The notes under the pieces: generated by a model
Told to the model about the DNA's origin: nothing
Seen by the model: only the letters and a program-made list of their open reading frames with translations
Databases searched by the model: none
Part shown: positions 8,883-17,212 of the stretch, piece by piece
How the letters are laid out: each line of letters opens with the position of its first letter
How positions within the stretch are numbered: the stretch's first letter is position 1
Position numbers and translations under genes: made by a program
Assembly: GCF_000478825.2 (NCBI RefSeq)
Contig: NZ_CP007542.1
Location: 806,001-870,000, forward strand
DNA length: 64,000 nt
Source of the DNA: Synechocystis sp. PCC 6714
Lineage (GTDB): Bacteria; Cyanobacteriota; Cyanobacteriia; Cyanobacteriales; Microcystaceae
Reading direction: 5' to 3'

Positions 8883-9836
8883 ATGATTATTTCCTCCGCT
8901 ACCCGTCCCACCTCCATGGAAACTCCGGCGATCGCCCTGGCGGGGACAGCGACCATTATTCAACCCCAAACCTCCTTGGCGGAATTCACTACCTATCGGG
9001 TGGGAGGTAAGGCGGAATGGTATGCGGCACCCCGTTGCCCGGAGGACTTAACCGCTGTATTGGCCTGGTTTCAGGGTCAGGATTTACCGTTAACTTTTTT
9101 AGGGGCCGGGTCAAACCTATTAATTAGTGACCAAGGCTTGCCCGGCTTAGTGCTGAGCACCCGTTATCTGCGGCAAAGCAAATTTGAAGAGGAGCAGGGG
9201 TTAATTACCGTGGCCGCGGGGGAACCGATCGCCAAAGTAGGTTGGCAGTGCGCAAAACGGGGTTGGCAAGGATTGGAATGGGCTGTGGGAATTCCCGGTA
9301 CGGTGGGGGGAGCTGTGGTTATGAATGCTGGAGCCCATAATCAATGTACCGCCGAAACCTTGGTGAAAGCCACGGTAATGGCCCCCAATGGTAGTTTAGA
9401 AGTTTTAACCAACGAACAATTAGGTTTCACTTACCGCACATCGAATCTGCAAAAACATCTCGGCGATCGTCTTGTGGTGGACGCCACTTTCCAATTAACG
9501 CCGGGATTCACCAGGGAAGAAATCATGGCCCGCACCACCCGCAATTTACATCAACGCAAAAGTACCCAACCCTACGATAAACCCAACTGTGGCAGTGTGT
9601 TCCGGAATCCCACTCCCCTCTACTCGGCCCGTTTAATCGAAGAGTTAGGGCTGAAAGGTCACCGCATTGGTGGGGCAGAGGTATCCCAACGTCATGCCAA
9701 CTTCATCGTCAATATTGATAACGCTAAAGCCCAAGATGTGTTTAATTTAATCTTCCATGTGCAGGGGGAAGTGGAAAAACACTGTGGCATCCGATTAGAG
9801 CCGGAAGTGAAAATGTTGGGGGATTTCAATAGTTAA
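8883..9836 (+). CDS. murB: UDP-N-acetylenolpyruvoylglucosamine reductase
   Basis: A 317-residue FAD enzyme that reduces UDP-GlcNAc-enolpyruvate to UDP-MurNAc, just before MurC acts. Family motifs: TTYRVGGKAEW at the N-terminus, FLGAGSNLLISD (FAD binding), GIPGTVGGAVVMNAGAH, YRTSNL, and the catalytic-end segments PNCGSVFRNP and LEPEVKMLG. The reading frame extends to a TTG at 8844, but ATG 8883 is a better start; ATG 8916 is also possible and would remove a low-complexity leader. It is the type-II-like short form without an extra domain. Position directly behind murC supports joint transcription. Confidence 0.93.
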   Translation: MIISSATRPTSMETPAIALAGTATIIQPQTSLAEFTTYRVGGKAEWYAAPRCPEDLTAVLAWFQGQDLPLTFLGAGSNLLISDQGLPGLVLSTRYLRQSKFEEEQGLITVAAGEPIAKVGWQCAKRGWQGLEWAVGIPGTVGGAVVMNAGAHNQCTAETLVKATVMAPNGSLEVLTNEQLGFTYRTSNLQKHLGDRLVVDATFQLTPGFTREEIMARTTRNLHQRKSTQPYDKPNCGSVFRNPTPLYSARLIEELGLKGHRIGGAEVSQRHANFIVNIDNAKAQDVFNLIFHVQGEVEKHCGIRLEPEVKMLGDFNS

Positions 9837-9924
9837 CACCTGGACAGAGGGTTTTGCCGCAAGCCTAATTTGTGCAATAATCGGAGTTTGCGCATAAATT
9901 ACCGTATTCCTTCCTGCAACAGTT

Positions 9925-10122
9925 ATGGCTAAAAAAGGTAAGGGGGCACGCCTCGTCATCACCCTAGAATGCACCGAGTGCCGCAGTAACCCCGACAAAC
10001 GTTCTAATGGCGTTAACCGCTATACCACGATGAAAAATCGTCGTAACACCACCGCCCGGTTAGAACTGAAAAAATTCTGTCCCCATTGCAACGGACACAC
10101 CGTCCACAAGGAAATTAAATAA
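9925..10122 (+). CDS. rpmG: 50S ribosomal protein L33
   Basis: A 65-residue basic protein of the large ribosomal subunit. The sequence begins [16 protein letters not shown] and contains two zinc-type pairs, CTEC and CPHC, so this is the zinc-binding (C+) form of L33. [21 protein letters not shown] is the family core. rpsR follows 98 bp downstream on the same strand, the usual rpmG-rpsR pairing in cyanobacteria and chloroplasts. Confidence 0.97.
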   Translation: MAKKGKGARLVITLECTECRSNPDKRSNGVNRYTTMKNRRNTTARLELKKFCPHCNGHTVHKEIK

Positions 10123-10220
10123 TTTTTCCTGCTATGCAATTGCTCCCCCATAGTTCGGTATCCGCTTTGTAACCGAGATGCCCAAACTAGCAGCCCATCA
10201 AATCATCTTCGCTAATCTCC

Positions 10221-10436
10221 ATGAACTACTACCGTAAACGCCTTTCTCCCCTCCCCCCTAATCAGCCCATCGACTATAAAGACACAGAACTGTTGCGTAA
10301 ATTCATCACCGAGCGCGGTAAGATTTTGCCCCGACGCATCACCGGTTTAACTGCTAAGCAACAACGGGATTTGACCACCGCCGTGAAACGCTCCCGTTTG
10401 GTGGCTCTGTTGCCTTTTGTCAATAAAGAAATTTAA
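10221..10436 (+). CDS. rpsR: 30S ribosomal protein S18
   Basis: A 71-residue small-subunit protein with the family core [17 protein letters not shown], followed by the [14 protein letters not shown] and [12 protein letters not shown] segments. Length and sequence are normal for cyanobacterial S18, which binds next to S6 on the platform. It is very likely co-transcribed with rpmG upstream. Confidence 0.97.
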   Translation: MNYYRKRLSPLPPNQPIDYKDTELLRKFITERGKILPRRITGLTAKQQRDLTTAVKRSRLVALLPFVNKEI

Positions 10437-10549
10437 TTTTCCGTCTTTGGGGCAGGAATGGCTCCGCAATGGGGGCAATCAGGGGCAAGCAAATGCCTTC
10501 TGACCAACAAATTGACGGACAAAGGTGCTTCTAACTCCCCTGCCATTTG

Positions 10550-10711
10550 GTGGGGGATGTCTCTTTTGCTCGGAAATATGACTTTGGCGATCGCCGTTCG
10601 GTGCCCTCCATCTACTCCCCTGGGGCACATATAATTTACAATTGTTTAGATTGTGGCTGTTTCAAATGGGCCTCCTCTTTGGCCTGTCGTTGTGGAACCA
10701 AGTCCAATTAA
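10550..10711 (+). CDS. Possible small zinc-ribbon-like protein (53 aa)
   Basis: In the 372-bp space between rpsR and fusA a 53-codon frame starts at GTG 10550 (MGDVSFARKYDFGDRR). Its C-terminal half has five closely spaced cysteines, YNCLDCGCFKW and then ACRCG, a pattern that looks like a compact metal-binding knuckle. No homologue comes to mind and there is no good ribosome-binding site, so it could also be the end of a decayed gene. The overlapping leftward frame at 10433-10630 looks less like a protein. The rest of this gap (10437-10549 and 10712-10808) shows nothing else I recognise beyond the fusA leader. Confidence 0.3.
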   Translation: MGDVSFARKYDFGDRRSVPSIYSPGAHIIYNCLDCGCFKWASSLACRCGTKSN

Positions 10712-10808
10712 GGCACAGAACTCCGACCGGCAAACAACACCACCCCATAACCTATACATCCAACCGCCCCTATGTTTGCTGTTGGCTAAAATTTACACGT
10801 AAATTCCT

Positions 10809-12896
10809 ATGGAAAAAGATCTCACTCGTTACCGCAATATTGGTATTTTCGCCCACGTAGATGCGGGTAAAACCACCACCACCGAACGGATTTTGAAATT
10901 AACCGGGAGAATCCATAAACTCGGCGAGGTACACGAAGGCGAATCCACCATGGACTTCATGGAGCAAGAAGCGGAGCGGGGCATCACTATCCAATCGGCG
11001 GCCACCAGTTGTTTTTGGAAAGAGCATCAACTAAATATCATTGACACCCCTGGCCACGTGGACTTCACCATTGAAGTTTACCGCTCCCTCAAAGTACTGG
11101 ATGGCGGTGTGGGGGTATTTTGTGGTTCCGGTGGTGTGGAGCCTCAGTCGGAAACCAACTGGCGCTATGCCAACGATTCCAAAGTTGCTCGTTTGATTTA
11201 TATCAATAAGCTTGATCGTACTGGAGCAGATTTCTATCGGGTGGTAAAACAGGTGGAAACGGTGCTGGGGGCTAAACCCCTGGTGATGACTCTGCCCATC
11301 GGTACGGAAAATGACTTCGTTGGTGTGGTGGATATTCTGACGGAAAAAGCCTATATTTGGGATGATTCCGGCGATCCCGAAAAATATCAAATCACCGATA
11401 TTCCCGCTGACATGGTGGACGATGTGGCCACCTACCGGGAAATGCTGATCGAAACAGCGGTGGAACAGGACGATGAGCTAATGGAAAAATACCTGGAAGG
11501 GGAAGAAATTAGCATCGACGATATCAAGCGTTGTATTCGTATCGGTACCCGCAAGTTAGACTTTTTCCCGACCTATGGTGGTTCCTCCTTTAAAAATAAA
11601 GGGGTGCAACTGGTGCTAGATGCCGTGGTGGATTATTTGCCCAACCCGAAGGAAGTGCCGCCCCAACCGGAAGTGGATTTGGAAGGGGAAGAAACTGGGA
11701 AGTTTGCCATTGTCGACCCGGAAGCTCCCCTACGGGCCCTGGCGTTCAAAATTATGGACGACCGCTTTGGTGCTTTGACCTTCACCCGGATCTATTCCGG
11801 TACCCTGAGCAAAGGGGACACTGTGCTCAACACCGCCACCGGCAAAACGGAACGCATTGGCCGCTTGGTGGAGATGCACGCCGATTCCCGGGAAGAAATT
11901 GAATCTGCCCAGGCTGGGGACATTGTGGCGATCGTGGGGATGAAAAACGTGCAAACGGGCCACACCCTCTGTGACCCCAAAAATCCGGCCACGTTGGAGC
12001 CCATGGTCTTCCCTGACCCGGTAATTTCCATTGCCATCAAACCAAAGAAAAAAGGCATGGACGAAAAATTGGGCATGGCCCTGAGCAAAATGGTGCAGGA
12101 AGACCCCTCCTTCCAGGTGGAAACCGACGAAGAAAGCGGTGAAACCATTATTAAAGGCATGGGGGAATTGCACTTGGATATCAAAATGGATATTCTCAAA
12201 CGCACCCACGGTGTGGAAGTGGAAATGGGTAAACCTCAGGTAGCCTACCGGGAATCCATTACCCAACAGGTGTCGGACACCTATGTCCATAAGAAGCAGT
12301 CCGGTGGTTCTGGTCAGTATGCCAAAATTGACTACATCGTGGAGCCTGGGGAGCCCGGTTCTGGCTTCCAGTTTGAGTCTAAGGTTACCGGTGGTAACGT
12401 GCCCCGGGAATATTGGCCCGCAGTGCAAAAAGGTTTTGACCAGAGTGTGGTTAAAGGGGTTTTGGCCGGCTATCCTGTGGTAGACCTCAAGGTTACCCTC
12501 ACGGACGGTGGCTTCCACCCCGTGGACTCTTCGGCGATCGCCTTTGAAATTGCCGCTAAGGCTGGTTACCGTCAGAGCTTGCCCAAAGCCAAGCCCCAAA
12601 TTTTGGAACCGATCATGGCGGTGGATGTGTTCACCCCGGAAGACCATATGGGAGATGTCATCGGCGATTTGAATCGTCGTCGGGGCATGATCAAATCTCA
12701 GGAAACTGGCCCCATGGGGGTGCGAGTAAAAGCGGATGTGCCTTTGAGCGAAATGTTCGGCTACATCGGTGATTTACGCACCATGACTTCGGGTCGCGGT
12801 CAGTTTTCCATGGTGTTTGATCACTATGCTCCCTGCCCCACCAACGTGGCCGAGGAAGTAATCAAAGAAGCCAAGGAACGACAAGCCGCCGCTTAA
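10809..12896 (+). CDS. fusA: Translation elongation factor G (redox-sensitive cyanobacterial paralogue)
   Basis: A 695-residue EF-G, the GTPase that drives ribosomal translocation. G1 is [13 protein letters not shown]3 DTPGHVDF, G4 NKLD; domains II-V follow with normal length. Counting residues, cysteines fall at 105 (GVFCGS) and 242 (KRCIRIG). These are the positions reported for the EF-G of Synechocystis PCC 6803 (Slr1463) whose disulfide inactivates the factor under oxidative stress and is reduced by thioredoxin. Cys68 is a third cysteine. The gene is not in the rpsL-rpsG-fusA-tufA operon, which fits a second EF-G paralogue. A 95-bp repeat and then a strong terminator follow the stop codon. 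Confidence 0.95.
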   Translation: MEKDLTRYRNIGIFAHVDAGKTTTTERILKLTGRIHKLGEVHEGESTMDFMEQEAERGITIQSAATSCFWKEHQLNIIDTPGHVDFTIEVYRSLKVLDGGVGVFCGSGGVEPQSETNWRYANDSKVARLIYINKLDRTGADFYRVVKQVETVLGAKPLVMTLPIGTENDFVGVVDILTEKAYIWDDSGDPEKYQITDIPADMVDDVATYREMLIETAVEQDDELMEKYLEGEEISIDDIKRCIRIGTRKLDFFPTYGGSSFKNKGVQLVLDAVVDYLPNPKEVPPQPEVDLEGEETGKFAIVDPEAPLRALAFKIMDDRFGALTFTRIYSGTLSKGDTVLNTATGKTERIGRLVEMHADSREEIESAQAGDIVAIVGMKNVQTGHTLCDPKNPATLEPMVFPDPVISIAIKPKKKGMDEKLGMALSKMVQEDPSFQVETDEESGETIIKGMGELHLDIKMDILKRTHGVEVEMGKPQVAYRESITQQVSDTYVHKKQSGGSGQYAKIDYIVEPGEPGSGFQFESKVTGGNVPREYWPAVQKGFDQSVVKGVLAGYPVVDLKVTLTDGGFHPVDSSAIAFEIAAKAGYRQSLPKAKPQILEPIMAVDVFTPEDHMGDVIGDLNRRRGMIKSQETGPMGVRVKADVPLSEMFGYIGDLRTMTSGRGQFSMVFDHYAPCPTNVAEEVIKEAKERQAAA

Positions 12897-12902
12897 TTCG
12901 CT

Positions 12903-12997
12903 TATAGTTAATTTAATTGAAAGTAAGACACTGACCGGAGCTAAAAGCCTCTTTGGTAAAGACCTTAGTCATCTCAACCTTACTTTGATTGACTATA
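12903..12997 (+). repeat. 95-bp inverted-end repeat, copy A (MITE-like)
   Basis: The element starts TATAGTTAATT and ends near-palindromically ATTGACTATA. It is about 87 percent identical (12 mismatches in 95 positions by eye) to the reverse complement of 17040-17134 and has the same length. It has no coding capacity. It sits between the fusA stop and its terminator, so it is transcribed with fusA. Confidence 0.8.
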
Positions 12998-13028
12998 ATT
13001 CTAAATTTGACTGTCCCAAATGTTTTCT

Positions 13029-13052
13029 GCCCCCATTTTCGGGGGCTTTTTT
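13029..13052 (+). terminator. Rho-independent terminator downstream of fusA
   Basis: GCCCCC/GGGGGC forms a perfect 6-bp stem with a six-base loop, followed directly by six T residues. It ends the fusA transcript after the 95-bp repeat. Confidence 0.85.
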
Positions 13053-13236
13053 GTTTTTGGGAGGGATAACTTGGACTTCCCCTCTGGCAAATCACAAAAG
13101 AGTAAAGCTTAGCATTTCTTTATAAATCCCCACAAACTAGGCCGGATAATAATTTTTCCCCTTCGGAAACTATGGAGTAACAATGGAAACTGTCTTGTCA
13201 GGGATCGGAGAATTGGCAAAGATGAAAAGCAACATC

Positions 13237-13262
13237 AAAATTTTTCCTTAAAATTTTTCCTT
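13237..13262 (+). repeat. Perfect tandem 13-bp repeat in the acsF2 leader region
   Basis: The 13-bp unit AAAATTTTTCCTT occurs twice in a row, about 70-90 bp upstream of the start codon of the low-oxygen cyclase gene. The position suits a regulator site or leader element. The rest of 13053-13329 is AT-rich intergenic DNA without another recognisable feature. Confidence 0.4.
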
Positions 13263-13329
13263 GGGTTTTTTTCCTAATTTGCTTTTAGGCTTTCCGCCGT
13301 ATCCTTGAACATTTTTCCGTTAATTAACG

Positions 13330-14406
13330 ATGGTATCCACCTCCCTCCCGACTCAGTTAGAAACCATTCGCCCCGGCATCAAAGCCCCTGTTAAAGAAAC
13401 CCTGCTCACCCCCCGTTTCTACACCACCGATTTTGATAAAGTTGCCAATATGGTGTTGACTCTCCAGGATGAGGAAATTGAAGCGGCGTTGGAGGAGTTG
13501 CGGGCGGATTACAATCGCCACCATTTTGTGCGTAATGATGACTTTAAACGTAGTTTTGATCACATTGATGGCACTACTCGCCTAGCATTTATTGATTTTT
13601 TAGAACGGTCTTGTACGTCTGAATTTTCTGGTTTTCTACTGTTTAAGGAATTATCCCGCCGTCTTAAGGGTCGTAGCCCCAAATTAGCAGAAGCTTTTGC
13701 CCTATTGGCTAGGGATGAAGCTCGCCACGCCGGTTTTATTAACAAGGCCATGGCGGATTTTGGTCTTTCCCTCGATTTACGTTATCTAACCCAGAAACGA
13801 ACCTATACTTTCTTTCCACCGGAATGGGTAATTTACACTGTTTATTTGTCGGAAAAAATTGGTTACTGGCGTTATATTTTAATGTTCCGCCATCTGGAAA
13901 AAAATCCTGATCACAATATTTATCCCCTGTTTAACTATTTTGAATGTTGGTGTCAAGATGAAAATCGCCACGGGGACTTTTTTAAAGCTTTACTCCGTTC
14001 CCAAACCGCCCTCTGGAAAACCTGGCAATCCCGACTCTGGGCTCGCTTTTTCCTTTTGACTGTATTTGTCACCCATACTTTGACCGTGTTTGAACGGACA
14101 GATTTTTATCAATCCGTCGGCCTAGACGCCAAGCAATACAACATTGATGTGGTGAAAAACACCAATGAGACCGCCGCTCGAGCTTTTCCAGAAGTTCTGG
14201 ACACGGATAATCCCCGATTTTTTCCCCGTCTAGAAGCCTGTGCCGCCGCCAATGAAAAACTAACGGCGATCGCCAATGGTGACTCCCCTAAATTAGTTAA
14301 ATTTTGCCAAAAATTGCCCTGGATTACTGTAATTATTTGGCAAATGCTCTGTATCTTTTTGCAAAAACCAGTCAATGCAGAAGCCCGTCGGGGTGTGGTG
14401 TGCTAA
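13330..14406 (+). CDS. chlAII: Mg-protoporphyrin IX monomethyl ester oxidative cyclase, low-oxygen isoform (ChlA-II/AcsF2)
   Basis: A 358-residue diiron oxygenase that forms the isocyclic ring of chlorophyll. Diiron ligands are seen in SEFSGFLLFKEL, RDEARHAGF and CQDENRHGDFF (two ExxH sites). In Synechocystis PCC 6803 the paralogue that is co-transcribed with ho2 and hemN (Sll1874) is induced under micro-oxic conditions by the MarR-type activator ChlR; the same gene order here identifies this copy as the low-oxygen form rather than ChlA-I. ho2 begins 141 bp downstream. The operon is bounded on each side by the 95-bp repeat. A C-terminal hydrophobic segment (WITVIIWQMLCIFL) suggests membrane contact. 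Confidence 0.93.
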   Translation: MVSTSLPTQLETIRPGIKAPVKETLLTPRFYTTDFDKVANMVLTLQDEEIEAALEELRADYNRHHFVRNDDFKRSFDHIDGTTRLAFIDFLERSCTSEFSGFLLFKELSRRLKGRSPKLAEAFALLARDEARHAGFINKAMADFGLSLDLRYLTQKRTYTFFPPEWVIYTVYLSEKIGYWRYILMFRHLEKNPDHNIYPLFNYFECWCQDENRHGDFFKALLRSQTALWKTWQSRLWARFFLLTVFVTHTLTVFERTDFYQSVGLDAKQYNIDVVKNTNETAARAFPEVLDTDNPRFFPRLEACAAANEKLTAIANGDSPKLVKFCQKLPWITVIIWQMLCIFLQKPVNAEARRGVVC

Positions 14407-14547
14407 TGGCTTTATTTTTTGAAAAGCAAATCAAAGTCTAACTAAATTTAACTAACATTTAACTAATAGTTTTAACTTTGCCTGACTAAATTTTACTCCT
14501 TTGGAATTCACTCCGATTTTTGCTCATCATTCTTTTTGGTAAAAACT

Positions 14548-15300
14548 ATGACTACCCTTGCCCAGAAACTTCGTCACGGTACCCAACAGTCCCACACCCT
14601 GGCGGAAAATACAGCCTATATGAAATGCTTCCTCAAAGGTATTGTAGAACGGGAACCCTTTCGTCAATTATTAGCCAATTTATATTACGTTTACAGCACG
14701 TTAGAGGGCGCATTACGACTAAATCGAGATAATGCAATTATTAGCGAAATTTATTTTCCTGAGCTGAATCGCACCGATAATTTGGCCGAGGATTTAGCCT
14801 ACTATTATGGTCCCAACTGGGAACGGGAAATTCAGCCAACCCCCTGCGGCAAAATTTATGTTGATCGACTTAAAGCCCTTGCCAAAGGCGACCCTAAATT
14901 ACTCATTGCCCATTGCTACACCCGATATTTAGGTGATTTATCCGGTGGTCAAAGCTTAAAAAATATTATCCGTTCTGCCTTGCAATTGCCGGAGGGAAAA
15001 GGCACCGCCATGTACGAATTTGATAGTTTGCCTACTCCGGTTGCGCGCCGTCAGTTTAAAGAAATGTACCGTGATGCTTTGAATAGTTTGCCCTTAGATG
15101 AAGCAACCATGGATTGCATTGTGGAAGAAGCTAATTATGCCTTTGCCCTCAATCGGGACGTGATGCATGACCTAGAAAGTTTAATCCGAACGGCGATCGG
15201 GGAACACACCTTTGACTTATTAACTCGTCAGGATCGTCCTGGTAGCACGGAAGCCCAAAGCACTGCTGGCCATCCTGTAGCCTTAATGGTGGGGGAATAG
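14548..15300 (+). CDS. ho2: Heme oxygenase 2 (low-oxygen isoform)
   Basis: A 250-residue biliverdin-forming heme oxygenase, which opens heme for phycobilin synthesis. The proximal histidine is at position 16 (LRHGTQQSHTLAEN) and the distal helix has YLGDLSGGQ. The frame extends 12 bp upstream to a TTG, but ATG 14548 gives the family N-terminus MTTLAQKLRHGT. In PCC 6803, Ho2 replaces Ho1 when oxygen is low. It lies between acsF2 and hemN on the same strand. A 238-bp AT-rich spacer with a long hairpin separates it from hemN, so hemN level may be adjusted separately. Confidence 0.94.
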   Translation: MTTLAQKLRHGTQQSHTLAENTAYMKCFLKGIVEREPFRQLLANLYYVYSTLEGALRLNRDNAIISEIYFPELNRTDNLAEDLAYYYGPNWEREIQPTPCGKIYVDRLKALAKGDPKLLIAHCYTRYLGDLSGGQSLKNIIRSALQLPEGKGTAMYEFDSLPTPVARRQFKEMYRDALNSLPLDEATMDCIVEEANYAFALNRDVMHDLESLIRTAIGEHTFDLLTRQDRPGSTEAQSTAGHPVALMVGE

Positions 15301-15324
15301 GTTAAACGGGGAGATTGAGAGAAT

Positions 15325-15379
15325 ATTGATTTTTGCTTAAATGCTCTCCATGACAATTTTTTCTAAGCAAAAAATCAAT
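15325..15379 (+). promoter_or_regulatory. Long imperfect hairpin in the ho2-hemN spacer
   Basis: Left arm 15325-15339 (ATTGATTTTTGCTTA) pairs along its full length with right arm 15364-15379, which carries one extra base, leaving a 24-base loop. The stem is A/U-rich and not followed by a T run, so it does not look like a plain terminator. It could stabilise the ho2 mRNA end, mark a processing site or bind a protein. The rest of 15301-15538 is AT-rich with no gene. Confidence 0.45.
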
Positions 15380-15538
15380 TAAATATAAACTCTGCTAGTC
15401 AAGTTTTATTACTTTCTTGATTTTGCAATTTGATATTCATTTCACCTAAGAAAAAAGCTAAAATATTCTTTCCATAATTAAAAAAAATAAATACTTTGAT
15501 AAAAATTTGTTTAAATAATTTCGATAATATCTAAATTT

Positions 15539-16939
15539 ATGAATACCGCATTTCCTGCCATCGAATTTAATGCTGAATTATTAAATAAATATAACCAAGG
15601 CATTCCCCGCTACACTAGCTATCCTCCAGCCACAGAATTGACTCCGGAATTTGATCTCAGTGATTTTAGGGCAGCCATCAACCTGGGCAATTATAAAAAA
15701 ACGCCCCTATCGCTCTATTGTCACATTCCTTTCTGTGCCAAAGCTTGTTATTTTTGCGGTTGCAATACCATCATTACCCAACATAAACCAGCGGTGGATC
15801 CCTACCTCAAAGCAGTGGAAAAACAAATTGCTATGGTGGCACCTTTACTAGATAAACACAGACCGGTCCAACAATTACACTGGGGTGGTGGTACACCTAA
15901 TTATCTCAGTTTGGAGCAAGCAGAATTTTTATTCACTACCATCACTAATGCTTTTCCGCTGGCAGAAAATGCTGAAGTTTCCATTGAAGTGAATCCCTGT
16001 TATATAGACAGAGATTATATTTTTGCACTGCGTCAATTGGGATTTAATCGCATTAGTTTTGGCATCCAAGATTTTAATCATCAAGTACAGGAAGCGGTTA
16101 ATCGAATTCAACCGGAAGCTATGTTATTTGAGGTAATGAATTGGATTCGGGAAGCTAATTTTGACAGCGTCAATGTCGATTTAATTTATGGTTTGCCCCA
16201 TCAAAACCTCGTTACATTCCGAGAGACTTTGCGTAAAACAGCTCAGCTTAATCCTGACCGCATTGCTGTGTTTAATTTTGCCTATGTGCCCTGGCTCAAA
16301 CCGGTACAAAAGAAAATGCCAGAGGCGGCCCTTCCCCCAGCAGCGGAAAAGCTAAAAATTATGCAAGCTACCATTACTGATTTAACTGAACAAGGCTACT
16401 TTTTCATTGGCATGGATCATTTTGCCAAACCTAATGACGAGCTGGCGATCGCCCAACAACAGGGGGAATTGCACCGTAACTTTCAGGGTTATACTACCCA
16501 ACCAGAATCGGATTTGTTAGGTTTTGGCATCACTTCCATCAGCATGTTGCAGGATGTATATGCCCAAAATCATAAAACATTAAAATCTTTTTATAATGCC
16601 CTAGACCGTCAGGAAATTCCCATTGAAAAAGGCTTTAAACTGAGTCAAGATGACTTGATTCGTCGTACTGTAATCAAAGAGTTAATGTGTCAATTTAAGC
16701 TCTCTGCCCAGGAATTAGAAGACAAGTATAACCTTGGTTTTGATTGTGACTTTAACGACTATTTCGCCAAAGAATTAACTGCCTTAGATGTCCTAGAAGC
16801 TGATGGTTTACTGCGTAGGTTGGGAGATGGGTTAGAAGTTACACCCCGGGGTCGGATTTTAATTCGTAACATTGCCGCTGTGTTTGATACCTATCTGCAA
16901 AGTAAGCAACAACAGCAGATGTTTTCCAAAGCTATTTAG
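15539..16939 (+). CDS. hemN: Oxygen-independent coproporphyrinogen III oxidase
   Basis: A 466-residue radical-SAM enzyme that decarboxylates coproporphyrinogen III to protoporphyrinogen IX without oxygen. The cluster motif is HIPFCAKACYFCGC (CxxxCxxC plus the extra CGC cysteine of true HemN), followed by HWGGGTPNYLS (SAM-binding), SIEVNP and NVDLIYGLPHQ. Length matches HemN rather than the shorter HemW. It is the third gene of the low-oxygen tetrapyrrole operon and supplies protoporphyrin when the oxygen-dependent HemF cannot work. Copy B of the 95-bp repeat lies 100 bp past the stop codon. Confidence 0.94.
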   Translation: MNTAFPAIEFNAELLNKYNQGIPRYTSYPPATELTPEFDLSDFRAAINLGNYKKTPLSLYCHIPFCAKACYFCGCNTIITQHKPAVDPYLKAVEKQIAMVAPLLDKHRPVQQLHWGGGTPNYLSLEQAEFLFTTITNAFPLAENAEVSIEVNPCYIDRDYIFALRQLGFNRISFGIQDFNHQVQEAVNRIQPEAMLFEVMNWIREANFDSVNVDLIYGLPHQNLVTFRETLRKTAQLNPDRIAVFNFAYVPWLKPVQKKMPEAALPPAAEKLKIMQATITDLTEQGYFFIGMDHFAKPNDELAIAQQQGELHRNFQGYTTQPESDLLGFGITSISMLQDVYAQNHKTLKSFYNALDRQEIPIEKGFKLSQDDLIRRTVIKELMCQFKLSAQELEDKYNLGFDCDFNDYFAKELTALDVLEADGLLRRLGDGLEVTPRGRILIRNIAAVFDTYLQSKQQQQMFSKAI

Positions 16940-17039
16940 TAAGCTTAATTAACCCGTATTTTTTTAAGGCAAACTAAGCTTGCTGATATAGCAAAGATTA
17001 GGAAGATTAGGACTAATAATCACTGAAACCCTTTCCAAA

Positions 17040-17134
17040 TATAGTTAATTCAAATAAGATTGAGATGACTAAAGTCTTTACCAAAGACACTTTTAGCTTT
17101 GGTCGATGTCTTACTTTCAATTAAATTAACTATA
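17040..17134 (-). repeat. 95-bp inverted-end repeat, copy B (MITE-like)
   Basis: Starts TATAGTTAATT and ends AATTAACTATA, a perfect 11-bp terminal inverted repeat. It is copy A (12903-12997) in the opposite orientation, with 12 differences. Internally GTCTTT-ACC-AAAGAC forms a small hairpin. The remaining part of 16940-17212 shows no gene. Confidence 0.8.
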
Positions 17135-17212
17135 AGAGTTTTAAAATTAAAAATTTCCTAAGCAGCCCACTTTTTTCCATAGTGAAAAAACGTACGTCTT
17201 TAAGGGAGAGTT

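Noticed and set aside
11730-12647. 305-codon open frame on the minus strand inside fusA
   Set aside because: Antisense shadow of fusA with histidine/glycine/phenylalanine-rich composition and no family motif; the sense frame is an unmistakable EF-G.
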